Below are positions 7,637 to 16,085 of a stretch of DNA of 64,000 bases, piece after piece. Positions within the stretch are counted from its first letter, which is position 1. Each line of letters opens with the position of its first letter. The stretch is from Sphaerisporangium siamense (GTDB lineage: Bacteria; Actinomycetota; Actinomycetes; Streptosporangiales; Streptosporangiaceae), in NCBI RefSeq assembly GCF_014205275.1, contig NZ_JACHND010000001.1, forward strand, positions 2,542,001 to 2,606,000, given 5' to 3'. The notes under the pieces are model-generated. The model did no database searches and was not told where the DNA came from. It saw nothing but the letters and a program-made list of their open reading frames with translations. Position numbers and translations under genes: made by a program.

Positions 7637-9439
7637 GTGTCAGTTTCCATTGAAATGACCGCCCCGACGACCCATTCCGAGCTCGTCGCGTGGGTGCAGG
7701 AGATCGCCGAACTGACCCGTCCGGACCGCGTCGAGTGGTGCGACGGCTCGGAGGCCGAATGGACGCGACTGACGAACCTGCTGGTGGAGCAGGGCACCTT
7801 CACTCGCCTCGCCAAGCGCCCGAACAGCTTCCACGCGGCCTCGGACCCGTCCGACGTCGCCCGTGTCGAGGACCGCACGTTCATCTGCTCGGAGGACCCG
7901 GAGGACGCCGGGCCGACGAACAACTGGATCGCGCCCGCGGAGATGCGCGGCACCTTCGACCACCTGTTCAGCGGAAGCATGCGGGGCCGCACGATGTACG
8001 TCGTGCCCTTCTGCATGGGCCCGCTCGGCGGCGAGATCTCGCAGCTCGGCGTGGAGATCACCGACTCCCCGTACGTGGCCGTGTCCATGCGGATCATGAC
8101 GCGCATGGGCGAGGCGGCGCTGCGGCTGATCGAGGAGCGCGGTGACTACGTGAAGTGCGTCCACTCGGTGGGCGCGCCGCTGCTGCCGGGGCAGCAGGAC
8201 GTCCCGTGGCCGTGCAACCCGACCAAGTACATCAGCCACTTCCCCGAGTCCCGGGAGATCTGGTCGTACGGCTCGGGGTACGGCGGCAACGCGCTGCTCG
8301 GCAAGAAGTGCTACGCCCTGCGCATCGCCAGCGCGATGGCGCGCGACGAGGGCTGGCTGGCCGAGCACATGCTGATCCTCAAGCTCACCCCGCCCGCCGG
8401 GGAGACCCGCTACATCGCCGCGGCCTTCCCGTCGGCGTGCGGCAAGACCAACCTCGCGATGCTGAAGCCCACGATCCCGGGCTGGAAGGTCGAGACGGTC
8501 GGCGACGACATCGCCTGGATGCGCTTCGGCGCGGACGGCCGCCTGTACGCGATCAACCCGGAGGCCGGGTTCTTCGGCGTCGCGCCGGGCACCGGCATGT
8601 CCACCAACGCCAACGCGGTCGAGGCGCTGTGGGGCAACAGCATCTTCACCAACGTCGCGCTGACCGACGACGGCGACGTGTGGTGGGAGGGGCTCACCGA
8701 CGAGCCGCCGGCGCACCTGACCGACTGGCGCGGGCGCGACTGGACGCCGGACTCCTCCGAGCCCGCCGCGCACCCGAACGCCCGCTTCACCACGCCGGCC
8801 GCGCAGGCCCCGACGATCGCCCCCGAATGGCGCGACCCGAAGGGCGTGCCGATCTCGGCGATCCTGTTCGGCGGCCGCCGGGCGAGCGCCGTCCCGCTGG
8901 TGACCGAGTCGTTCGGCTGGCAGCACGGGGTGTTCCTCGGGGCCAACGTCGCCTCGGAGAAGACGGCCGCCGCCGAGGGCACCGTGGGCGAGCTGCGCCG
9001 CGACCCGTTCGCGATGCTGCCGTTCTGCGGCTACAACATGGGCGACTACTTCGGCCACTGGATCGAGATCGGCAAGAAGGCCGATCCCGCCAAGCTGCCG
9101 CGGCTCTACTACGTCAACTGGTTCCGCAAGGACGCCTCGGGACGCTTCGTGTGGCCGGGGTTCGGCGAGAACATCCGCGTCCTGAAGTGGATCGTGGAGC
9201 GGCTGAACGGCGGCGCCGAGGCGGTCGAGACGCCGATCGGCCTGCTCCCCGCCGAGGGCGCGCTCGACCTCGACGGCCTGGACCTGTCCGAGGAGGACCT
9301 CGGCACGCTGCTGTCGGTGGACCGCGAGGTGTGGCGGCAGGAGGCCGCGCTGATCCCCGGCTTCTTCGAGACCTTCGGGTCCCACCTGCCCGCCGAGCTG
9401 CGGGAGGAGTACGAGGCCCTGGTCCGGCGGCTGGGCTGA
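7637..9439 (+). CDS. pckG: Phosphoenolpyruvate carboxykinase (GTP)
   Basis: 600 residues, the normal length of the GTP-dependent enzyme. It converts oxaloacetate and GTP to PEP, CO2 and GDP, the first step of gluconeogenesis. The P-loop is FPSACGKTN with the reactive Cys268 typical of GTP-type PEPCKs. The substrate and metal regions [12 protein letters not shown] and [13 protein letters not shown] are intact, as is the guanine-binding region near [10 protein letters not shown]. The GTG at 7637 follows AAGGAGCC. Two dyads upstream suggest carbon-source control. A short GC-rich inverted repeat just after the stop (ACCCC/GGGGT, 9447-9460) is a weak terminator candidate. Confidence 0.96.
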   Translation: MSVSIEMTAPTTHSELVAWVQEIAELTRPDRVEWCDGSEAEWTRLTNLLVEQGTFTRLAKRPNSFHAASDPSDVARVEDRTFICSEDPEDAGPTNNWIAPAEMRGTFDHLFSGSMRGRTMYVVPFCMGPLGGEISQLGVEITDSPYVAVSMRIMTRMGEAALRLIEERGDYVKCVHSVGAPLLPGQQDVPWPCNPTKYISHFPESREIWSYGSGYGGNALLGKKCYALRIASAMARDEGWLAEHMLILKLTPPAGETRYIAAAFPSACGKTNLAMLKPTIPGWKVETVGDDIAWMRFGADGRLYAINPEAGFFGVAPGTGMSTNANAVEALWGNSIFTNVALTDDGDVWWEGLTDEPPAHLTDWRGRDWTPDSSEPAAHPNARFTTPAAQAPTIAPEWRDPKGVPISAILFGGRRASAVPLVTESFGWQHGVFLGANVASEKTAAAEGTVGELRRDPFAMLPFCGYNMGDYFGHWIEIGKKADPAKLPRLYYVNWFRKDASGRFVWPGFGENIRVLKWIVERLNGGAEAVETPIGLLPAEGALDLDGLDLSEEDLGTLLSVDREVWRQEAALIPGFFETFGSHLPAELREEYEALVRRLG

Positions 9440-9789
9440 CCCCGCGACCCCGGACGGGGTTCGTGGTGTCAGGGCCGGGTTGGCGGGGCCGGGTAAAAGT
9501 TGTGCCTCGCGACGTAGATCATGGTTGACCGTGGCTCGCGGGCGCCCACGCGCCCGCGAGCCGGTCGTGCCGTGCCGGCGCCCCGAGGGGCCCGAGGCGA
9601 CCCGCCGGGGACCTGTGCGGAAAGCGTGCGGACGATGCGCGGAGTCTGTGCGGATGTCGTGCGGACATCGAGAAGACGCCTTCCCGGCGTCGGCCCGTGA
9701 CACAAGCTGGGACGGGCGAGTGCCCGGGCACGTGATAATTGCGTGTTGTCAACGTCCGCAAGCGGACGGGCAGCGAAGGGGAGGCCTCC
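9440..9789 (+). other. Intergenic region between pckG and uppS-like gene
   Basis: 350 bases without a gene. It contains the weak pckG terminator candidate (9447-9460), the five 11-bp direct repeats at 9615-9669 and a GATAAT hexamer at 9734-9739 that could be the -10 box of the isoprenyl synthase gene, although no good -35 sits before it. Confidence 0.5.
9615..9669 (+). repeat. Five 11-bp direct repeats, consensus GYGCGGANNNN
   Basis: Five contiguous 11-mers begin at 9615, 9626, 9637, 9648 and 9659. Each has the heptamer GTGCGGA (GCGCGGA in the third) followed by four variable bases. An 11-bp period places each heptamer on nearly the same helix face. OmpR/PhoB-type winged-helix and SARP regulators bind direct repeats spaced this way, so this looks like an operator array, about 120 bases before the start of the downstream gene. 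Confidence 0.7.
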
Positions 9790-10551
9790 ATGGGCGTGCG
9801 CGATCTCGTGTACCGGCTGTACGCGCGCCGGCTCGAATCGAAGCTGTCCGGGGGCCTGATACCGCGCCACGTGGGCGTCATCGTCGACGGCAACCGCCGC
9901 TGGGCCAGGGCCATGGGGCTGCGCGACGTCAGCCACGGCCACCAGAAGGGCGCGGACAAGATCTCCGAGCTGGTGGAGTGGTGCCGCGAGGCCGGGGTCG
10001 AGATCGTCACGGTGTGGCTGCTGTCCAGCGACAACCTCTCCCGCCCGAAGGAAGAGCTCGACCCGCTCGTCGAGATCATCGAGGACACGATTCAAGGATT
10101 GGTCGCCCGCGGCTGGCGCATCAACCCGGTGGGCGCGTTAGACCTATTGCCGGACAGTACGGCGAGAGTTCTCAAAAATGCGAAAGAAGTGACATCGCAC
10201 CGTCCTGGGCTGATTGTGAACGTGGCCGTTGGGTATGGAGGAAGGCGTGAGATCGCTGATGCGGTGCGCTCCCTCCTCCAGGAGCACGCCAGCAAGGGCG
10301 CGAGCATCGAGGAACTCGTCGAGGTCCTCGATGTGGAGCACATCGCGGAGCATCTCTACACGCGCGGCCTCCCCGACCCGGACCTCCTCATCCGCACGTC
10401 GGGAGAGCAGCGGCTCTCCGGCTTCCTGCTCTGGCAGAGCGCCCACTCGGAGTTCTACTTCTGCGAGGCCTACTGGCCCGACTTCCGCAGAGTGGACTTC
10501 CTGCGGGCCCTCCGCTCGTACGCCGCGCGCCACCGACGGTACGGCAACTGA
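9790..10551 (+). CDS. Z-isoprenyl diphosphate synthase (UppS/short-chain type)
   Basis: 253 residues. The Z-prenyltransferase active site is clear: HVGVIVDGNRRWAR with the catalytic Asp, then SSDNLSRP, and the C-terminal DLLIRTSGEQRLSGFLLWQSAHSEFYF. The protein adds isopentenyl units in cis configuration to an allylic diphosphate, giving polyprenyl lipid carriers or their short precursors. The N-terminal VYRLYARRLESKLSGGLIPRHV resembles the mycobacterial Z-farnesyl synthase Rv1086 more than classic UppS, so a short-chain product is possible. I chose the ATG at 9790 because GGGGAGG precedes it; an upstream GTG-side extension lacks one. Confidence 0.88.
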   Translation: MGVRDLVYRLYARRLESKLSGGLIPRHVGVIVDGNRRWARAMGLRDVSHGHQKGADKISELVEWCREAGVEIVTVWLLSSDNLSRPKEELDPLVEIIEDTIQGLVARGWRINPVGALDLLPDSTARVLKNAKEVTSHRPGLIVNVAVGYGGRREIADAVRSLLQEHASKGASIEELVEVLDVEHIAEHLYTRGLPDPDLLIRTSGEQRLSGFLLWQSAHSEFYFCEAYWPDFRRVDFLRALRSYAARHRRYGN

Positions 10552-10625
10552 AACGCCCGGTGAAATCCACCTATCCCCGCCCTTCACGCCGTTGGGCCGG
10601 GCGGATTCACGACGTACCGTAAACA

Positions 10626-10647
10626 GTAGGCAGTCCATACGGCCTAC
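10626..10647. promoter_or_regulatory. Inverted repeat upstream of the PhoH gene
   Basis: GTAGGC (10626-10631) and GCCTAC (10642-10647) are separated by ten bases in the 239-base gap before the PIN-PhoH gene. It could be an operator or a small hairpin. I see no clear terminator for the preceding gene here. Confidence 0.35.
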
Positions 10648-10790
10648 TTCGGGAGAGGGTCCGCCTTGCGTCGCCGTTCGACGAGGAGGGCCGGTATCCG
10701 GCGTCGCCTCGCGAGAGCGCGCAGCCGGGCCCGGTCCGTTCACCACCTCATCTGGCAGGGCGCTGCATTCTGGCGCCCGGGGGAGAACGC

Positions 10791-12128
10791 GTGGCAGTGT
10801 CCTCGACCAACCCGTCCACTGAATCCGGTAGCCCGACGCCGTCCAGGCGTACCTACATCGTGGACACCTCTGTCCTCCTGTCCGACCCGGCGGCGATGAG
10901 CCGCTTCGCCGAGCACGAAGTCGTCCTACCGATCGTCGTCATCACCGAGCTTGAGGCCAAGCGCCATCACCCGGAGCTGGGGTACTTCGCCCGCAAGGCC
11001 CTCCGCTTCCTCGACGATCTGCGGGTACGGCACGGCAGGCTGGACGAGCCCATGCCGATAGGCGAGGGCGGCACCATCAGGGTCGAGCTCAACCACAGTG
11101 ACCCCGCGATCCTCCCGGCCGGCTTCCGGCTCGGGGACAACGACACCCGCATCCTCACCGTCGCCCGCACCCTCGCCGCCGAGGGCGCCGACGTCGTCCT
11201 CGTCTCCAAGGACCTCCCGATGCGGGTCAAGGCCGCCTCGATCGGCCTGACCGCGGAGGAGTACCGCGCCGACCTGGTCGTGGAGTCCGGCTGGACCGGC
11301 ATGCACGAGCTCCAGGTCACCACCGAGGACATCGAGAACCTGTTCGAGCACGGCACGCTGGACCAGGAAGAGGCCCGCGAGCTGCCCACCCACACCGGCC
11401 TGCGCCTGCTGTCGGCCCGCGGCTCCGCGCTCGGGCGCGTGCTGCCCGACAAGTCCGTGCGGCTGGTGCGCGGCGACCGCGAGGTGTTCGGCCTGCACGG
11501 CCGCTCCGCCGAGCAGCGCATCGCCCTGGACCTGCTCATGGACCCCGAGGTCGGCATCGTCTCGCTCGGCGGGCGGGCGGGCACCGGCAAGTCCGCGCTC
11601 GCGCTGTGCGCGGGCCTGGAGGCCGTCCTGGAGCGCCGCCAGCACCGCAAGGTCGTCGTCTTCCGTCCCCTGTACGCCGTCGGCGGCCAGGAGCTCGGCT
11701 ACCTGCCGGGCACCGAGAACGAGAAGATGGGCCCCTGGGCGCAGGCGGTGTACGACACCCTCGGCGCGGTCACCACGCCCGAGGTGATCGAGGAGGTCCT
11801 CGACCGCGGCATGCTGGAGGTCCTGCCCCTCACGCACATCCGCGGCCGGTCGCTGCACGACGCGTTCGTCATCGTGGACGAGGCGCAGTCGCTGGAGCGG
11901 GGCGTCCTGCTGACCGTGCTGTCGCGCATCGGCGCGAACTCCCGCGTCGTGCTCACCCACGACATCGCCCAGCGCGACAACCTCCGGGTGGGCCGCCACG
12001 ACGGCGTCGTCGCCGTCGTCGAGAAGCTCAAGGGCCACCCCTTGTTCGCGCACATCACGCTCACCCGCTCGGAGCGTTCGCCCATCGCCGCCCTGGTGAC
12101 CGAGATGCTGGAGGACATCACGATCTGA
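10791..12128 (+). CDS. PhoH2-type PIN domain/PhoH ATPase
   Basis: 445 residues from a GTG start. The N-terminal PIN nuclease domain (about 20-150) has the acidic signature VDTSVLL, then the conserved [10 protein letters not shown] and DNDTRIL regions that would hold metal ions. The C-terminal PhoH domain (about 230-440) has Walker [11 protein letters not shown] (from residue 260), [19 protein letters not shown] and Walker B VIVDEAQ. Mycobacterial PhoH2 is a sequence-specific RNA helicase/RNase and forms a toxin-antitoxin pair with a small upstream gene. Here the frame at 10666-10899 is Arg-rich and unconvincing as such a partner. Confidence 0.92.
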   Translation: MAVSSTNPSTESGSPTPSRRTYIVDTSVLLSDPAAMSRFAEHEVVLPIVVITELEAKRHHPELGYFARKALRFLDDLRVRHGRLDEPMPIGEGGTIRVELNHSDPAILPAGFRLGDNDTRILTVARTLAAEGADVVLVSKDLPMRVKAASIGLTAEEYRADLVVESGWTGMHELQVTTEDIENLFEHGTLDQEEARELPTHTGLRLLSARGSALGRVLPDKSVRLVRGDREVFGLHGRSAEQRIALDLLMDPEVGIVSLGGRAGTGKSALALCAGLEAVLERRQHRKVVVFRPLYAVGGQELGYLPGTENEKMGPWAQAVYDTLGAVTTPEVIEEVLDRGMLEVLPLTHIRGRSLHDAFVIVDEAQSLERGVLLTVLSRIGANSRVVLTHDIAQRDNLRVGRHDGVVAVVEKLKGHPLFAHITLTRSERSPIAALVTEMLEDITI

Positions 12129-12141
12129 GCGGCGGCCTCCG

Positions 12142-12741
12142 TCACGGCGGGAGGTTGACGCTCGGGGCCGCCAGCCGGTGGTACTCCTTGCAGGTGTGCT
12201 CGCCGAGGGCCAGCGGCCCCTTGGGCGTCGTCTGAGTGATCTTCACGGCCCAGATCTCCTCGCGCAGCCGCGCGGTACAGGTGATCTGGGCCATCGCCGT
12301 CCTGCCCAGCCTGCCGGGACCGTTGACGATCACGTGCAGGCGCAGGCCCACGGGGTTCTCCGGGTCGTTGCGCACGCCGCTGTCCACGCCGTACCGGCCG
12401 AGCACGCTCTGCTCCAGCCGGAACCCGCGCAGCGCGGTGCCGAGCCCGTCCCCGGGCTGCCTGCCCACCTCGAACAGGGCCGTGATCAGGTCCTCGACGG
12501 CCGGGGACGCCGTGGTGACGTTCTTGGGCGCGAGCCGGCCGCCCCGCAGCAGGTAGATCGTGCCCGCCGCGCCGCGCGCGCTGATCACCGGGGCGGGGCC
12601 CGCGTCCGCCACCCGCGTCGGCTCCACCGCGCAGGCCGCCAGCGCGACGGCGCACGTCAGGGCCAGGACGGACCCGGCCGGGCGGCGGGATCCCCCGGGC
12701 GTCCCGGCGGTACGCGGTCTCGGCGATCTCAGCGGTCTCAT
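12142..12741 (-). CDS. Lipoprotein of a two-component operon, GerMN-like
   Basis: 199 residues. A signal peptide ends in the lipobox LAAC, so the mature protein should be lipid-anchored outside the membrane. The rest (about 60-180) has the pattern of a GerMN-like domain, for example PAVEDLITALFEVGRQPGDG, followed by the strand-rich tail; two Cys (ITCTAR, HTCKEY) may pair. Its ATG overlaps the kinase stop by four bases, so translation is coupled. The regulator-kinase-lipoprotein set recalls the Streptomyces CseABC envelope-stress system, in which the lipoprotein tunes signalling. That role is inferred from arrangement, not sequence identity. Confidence 0.8.
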   Translation of the reverse strand: MRPLRSPRPRTAGTPGGSRRPAGSVLALTCAVALAACAVEPTRVADAGPAPVISARGAAGTIYLLRGGRLAPKNVTTASPAVEDLITALFEVGRQPGDGLGTALRGFRLEQSVLGRYGVDSGVRNDPENPVGLRLHVIVNGPGRLGRTAMAQITCTARLREEIWAVKITQTTPKGPLALGEHTCKEYHRLAAPSVNLPP

Positions 12742-14177
12742 GGGTGGGGTATCCAGAGGGTGAACTGCGTTCCAGGGTCGCACAGCTCCACGCGGATCGT
12801 GCCGCCGTGCAGCTCGGCGTTGGCCTTGGCGATGGCGAGGCCGAGCCCGCTGCCCTCGCTGCGCGCGCGGCCCGCGCCCACCTTGTAGAACCGCTCGAAG
12901 ACGTGCGGCAGGTCCTCGCGGGGGATGCCCTTGCCGCGGTCGCGCACCTTGACCTCCAGCCCGCTGCGCAGCCGCCGCGCCGCGACGGTCACGGGCGGCG
13001 CGCCGTGGCGCAGGGCGTTGCCGACGAGGTTGGCCACGATGACGTCGAACCGGCGCGGGTCCAGCGAGAACGACAGCCCCCGCGCGTCGTCCAGCCGCAC
13101 CCGTCCCGTCCACCCGCGGATCTCCAGGCAGTCGGCGAGCGCCACGCCGACGTCGACGTTCTCCCTGATGAGCAGCGCGGTGCCCGAGTCCAGTTTGCTC
13201 GCCTCGATGAGGTGCTCGACCAGCACGCGCAGCCGGTCGATCTCGCGGACCACGATGTCGACGGCCTTGCCGGCGTCGGGAGGAAGGTGCTGGGCCTCCT
13301 CGGTGAGCATGTCGGTGACGGCGGTCATCGCGGTGAGCGGGGTGCGCAGCTCGTGGGAGACGTCGGCCACGAACCGCCGCGACATGGCCTCCAGCGCGCG
13401 CAGCTCCGAGACGGTCTGCTCCAGCGCCGAGGCCGTGTCGTTGAAGGTCGCGGTGAGGTCGGTCAGCTCGTCGCGGCCGTGCACGGGCAGGCGGGTGTCC
13501 AGCCGGCCCGCGCCGAGGGCGCGCGCGGCCTCGCCGAGCCTGCGCACGGGCAGCAGCACGCTGCGCGCGGACACGAGCGCGACCGTCAGCGCGATGGCCA
13601 GCGTGATCCCGGACGACTGGGCGAGCGCGGTGCGGAGGCGGACGAGGACGCCCTCCTCCTCCTTGAGGGAGACGAAGACGAAGACGGTCATGCCGGTGGG
13701 GCGGACCGCGCCCGTCCTGGTCAGCCGGTGGACCTGCGTGCCGATCAGCAGCCACGGCTCGTTCTTGATCATCAGCCGCTGGCGGACCATGCGGGTGGCC
13801 GCCTTCTGGCGCAGCTCGGCCGGCACGTCGGCGAGCCCGAGGGTGGTGCCGCTGCTCAGCCGCTCGCGGTCGCCGTACCGCAGGATGACCTGCCGGTCGG
13901 GGCCGTCCAGCGACTCGGCCAGCGCGTTGAGGTCGTTCTCCGACACCGCCGAGTCGGTCGGCCAGAGCAGGTCGCTGGTGCCGATGGGGAGGGAGATGCG
14001 CTGCAGCACGTCGCGGACGTCCATGGTGGCGCCGTTCTCGGCCCGCTCCAGCAGCGCCCGGCGGACGAGCTGGTATCCGATGCCCGCGACCAGCGCGGAG
14101 GCGGTCACGGCCACCAGGATGAAGGTGATGACCAGCCGGACGCGCAGTCCTGTCGGCCGCCGGCGGCCGAGCCTCAC
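12738..14177 (-). CDS. Sensor histidine kinase, HAMP type
   Basis: 479 residues. Two transmembrane spans (about 12-35 and 190-212) bracket an extracytoplasmic sensor domain. Then come a HAMP linker, the phospho-acceptor box DVSHELRTPLTAM with His275, and an ATPase domain with N-box NLVGNALRHG, DRGKGIP and the G2 box GSGLGLAIAK. It should phosphorylate the regulator encoded just upstream. The GTG at 14177 overlaps the regulator stop by four bases. Confidence 0.95.
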   Translation of the reverse strand: MRLGRRRPTGLRVRLVITFILVAVTASALVAGIGYQLVRRALLERAENGATMDVRDVLQRISLPIGTSDLLWPTDSAVSENDLNALAESLDGPDRQVILRYGDRERLSSGTTLGLADVPAELRQKAATRMVRQRLMIKNEPWLLIGTQVHRLTRTGAVRPTGMTVFVFVSLKEEEGVLVRLRTALAQSSGITLAIALTVALVSARSVLLPVRRLGEAARALGAGRLDTRLPVHGRDELTDLTATFNDTASALEQTVSELRALEAMSRRFVADVSHELRTPLTAMTAVTDMLTEEAQHLPPDAGKAVDIVVREIDRLRVLVEHLIEASKLDSGTALLIRENVDVGVALADCLEIRGWTGRVRLDDARGLSFSLDPRRFDVIVANLVGNALRHGAPPVTVAARRLRSGLEVKVRDRGKGIPREDLPHVFERFYKVGAGRARSEGSGLGLAIAKANAELHGGTIRVELCDPGTQFTLWIPHP

Positions 14178-14854
14178 GGCGGGCTGAAGCGGTATCCGAA
14201 GCCGCGCACGGTGTGGATGTACACGGGCTCTGCGGGAACGGGCTCGATCTTGGCGCGGATGCGCTGGACGCAGGCGTCCACGAGCCGGGAGTCCGCCACG
14301 TGGTTGTGGTCCCAGACCGCGCGCAGCAGGTAGCGGCGGTTGAGCACCTGGCCGGGGTGGCGGACGAGTTCGAGCAGCAGGCGCAGCTCGGTGGGCGTGA
14401 GGTGGATCTCGCGGTTGGCCAGCGTGACCTTCAGCGCCCCCCGGTCCACGACCAGGTCGCCGAAGCTGATCCGGTCGGAGGAGGCGGACTCCAGGCGGCG
14501 CAGCACGGCGCGGATGCGGGCGTCCAGCACGCGCGGCTCGACCGGCTTGACGACGTAGTCGTCGGCGCCGGCCTCCAGCCCGACCACGATGTCGAGGTCG
14601 TCGCCCCGGGCGGTGAGCAGGATGACGGGCAGGGAGTCGAGCCTGCGGATCCTGCGGCACACCTCCACGCCGTCGATGCCGGGGAGCATGACGTCGAGGA
14701 TCACGATCTCCGGACGGCGGGCGCGCACGTGGTCGAGGGCCTCCTCCCCGGTCGCGTAGGCGGTGACCGAGTGTCCCTGTCGCGTGAGCGCCAGCTCCAG
14801 GCCCGTCCGTACGGAGGGGTCGTCTTCTACGAGGAGGATGCCGGCCACCCGCAC
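14174..14854 (-). CDS. OmpR-family response regulator
   Basis: 226 residues. The receiver domain has the acidic pair EDD (10-12), phospho-acceptor Asp54 in VILDVMLPG, and VVKP with the conserved Lys. The C-terminal winged helix (about 130-224) ends in VYIHTVRGFGYRF, typical of OmpR/PhoB DNA-binding domains. It is the first gene of the regulator-kinase-lipoprotein operon. The GTG at 14854 has no ribosome site; a second GTG six bases inside is an alternative, or the mRNA may be leaderless. Confidence 0.94.
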   Translation of the reverse strand: MRVAGILLVEDDPSVRTGLELALTRQGHSVTAYATGEEALDHVRARRPEIVILDVMLPGIDGVEVCRRIRRLDSLPVILLTARGDDLDIVVGLEAGADDYVVKPVEPRVLDARIRAVLRRLESASSDRISFGDLVVDRGALKVTLANREIHLTPTELRLLLELVRHPGQVLNRRYLLRAVWDHNHVADSRLVDACVQRIRAKIEPVPAEPVYIHTVRGFGYRFSPP

Positions 14855-15246
14855 ATTATTGCTGAAAGTCCGTTATCCACTTCTATGTCACGGAACTGTG
14901 ACGTGGCACCCACGGGACCCCGACACTGGCCCTGCACGCTGGGGACCGTCCGCATCGGTGCGCGCCGGCGTCGACGTGCCCGGATCGGTGTCCTGGGGCA
15001 GGGGATCGCACGCCCGCCGTCCCCTGCCGTCCCGGACCCGGACCGCGCGGACGTCACCCCGGGGCGCGTCGCGCTCCACCGCCCTCCGGTGCGGGGATCC
15101 GGAGGGCGGGCCGCCGGGGGCCCTGTGACGAAAATCACACTGCCCGCGAAAAGCGCACGTTACCGGCTGGTTAGGTCATCTAACGGGCAAAAAACTTCCA
15201 CGTTCCGGTTGCGGAGTACCCCCCGGGTCACGGCAAGCTCATCGCC
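14855..15246. promoter_or_regulatory. Divergent control region, regulator operon and lytic transglycosylase
   Basis: 392 bases with no believable gene. It contains a GTCAC-N6-GTGAC inverted repeat at 14887-14902, close to the regulator start; the Crp-type site at 15124-15139; and the sequence GTTAC-N6-GTTAG at 15159-15174 followed by a small GTTAG/CTAAC dyad (15170-15184). GTTAC-type direct repeats resemble MtrA sites of actinomycetes, which control cell-wall hydrolases, but the match is imperfect. Confidence 0.45.
15124..15139. promoter_or_regulatory. Crp-type binding site
   Basis: TGTGA-CGAAAA-TCACA is a perfect palindrome of the Crp consensus TGTGA-N6-TCACA. It lies 108 bases before the lytic transglycosylase start. 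Actinobacterial Crp homologues are known to act at cell-wall hydrolase and rpf genes. Confidence 0.65.
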
Positions 15247-15981
15247 GTGAGCTCAGGTCAGCAGGTTCGCGACAGACAAGGCAGGCGGGACGAGCAGCCA
15301 CCCCGGCCGCCGCGCGGCCGTGCCCGCCCGAAGCGGGACGGGTCGTGGCTCACCCCCAAGCGCGTCGCGGCGATCGGCCTGTCGGTCGCCGTCGTCGCCG
15401 CGCTCGGCGTGTTCACGGTCAAGACCATGAAGGAGAACGAGGCGGCCCCCAGCCGGCCGCTGTCCCTGGACGATCTGACCCGCATGGCCGACGACCCCTT
15501 CGCGCCCGACGCCGAGGCCGACGCGCTCAAGGCCACCGCCGCCCAGGCCGCCCGCGCGCGCAACCTCAAGAGCGCCCGCGAGAAGGACGGCCCCGACTGG
15601 GACTCCGTGAAGATCGTCAAGGAGGCCCCCGGCGGCGGCGGGTTCAACCCCCAGGCGTTCCCGCCCGGCTCCAAGCCCGACCCCGGCAGCAACAAGGCCA
15701 TCGGCCAGAGGATGGCCGCCGCCCGCGGCTGGGCGGGCGAATGGGGCTGCCTGGAGAAGCTCTGGGACAAAGAGAGCGGCTGGAACGAGCGGGCCATGAA
15801 CCGCAGCAGCGGCGCCTACGGCATCCCGCAGGCCCTGCCCGGCAGCAAGATGGCCAGCGCGGGCGGCGACTGGCAGGTCAACCCCTCCACGCAGATCGCC
15901 TGGGGCCTCGGCTACATCGCGGCCCGCTACAAGTCGCCGTGCGGCGCCTGGGGCCACTCCCAGTCGGTGGGCTGGTACTGA
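15247..15981 (+). CDS. Membrane-anchored lytic transglycosylase-like protein
   Basis: 244 residues. A basic cytoplasmic tail is followed by one transmembrane segment at about 38-57 (VAAIGLSVAVVAALGVFTV), an Ala/Pro-rich linker and a C-terminal SLT-like domain (about 160-244). Its motif LEKLWDKESGWNERAMNRSSGAYGIPQALPGSKMAS contains the catalytic Glu of the ES-x-W signature and the GAYGIPQ lysozyme-fold motif, shown here in shortened form as ESGW and GAYGIPQ. It should cut glycan strands outside the cell. The GTG at 15247 follows a poor ribosome site. A Crp-type site and other dyads lie upstream. Confidence 0.88.
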   Translation: MSSGQQVRDRQGRRDEQPPRPPRGRARPKRDGSWLTPKRVAAIGLSVAVVAALGVFTVKTMKENEAAPSRPLSLDDLTRMADDPFAPDAEADALKATAAQAARARNLKSAREKDGPDWDSVKIVKEAPGGGGFNPQAFPPGSKPDPGSNKAIGQRMAAARGWAGEWGCLEKLWDKESGWNERAMNRSSGAYGIPQALPGSKMASAGGDWQVNPSTQIAWGLGYIAARYKSPCGAWGHSQSVGWY

Positions 15982-16085
15982 TCGTCGCGCACGCGTCCTG
16001 ATCAGCGCGAACTCTTGGTCAGGGTTGTTCGACGTTTCGGCAAGCCTGGCCGTCATCCGGCGGCGCCCGGCGCACGCTTGCCCAC

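Noticed and set aside
10666..10899. Small frame before the PIN-PhoH gene as a PhoA-like antitoxin
   Set aside because: It needs a TTG start, is extremely Arg-rich and overlaps the PhoH start by over 100 bases. It looks like a shadow frame.
14855..15246. c-di-AMP (ydaO) riboswitch before the lytic transglycosylase
   Set aside because: Such riboswitches precede wall-hydrolase genes in actinomycetes, but I could not match the conserved core here. A covariance-model search would settle it.
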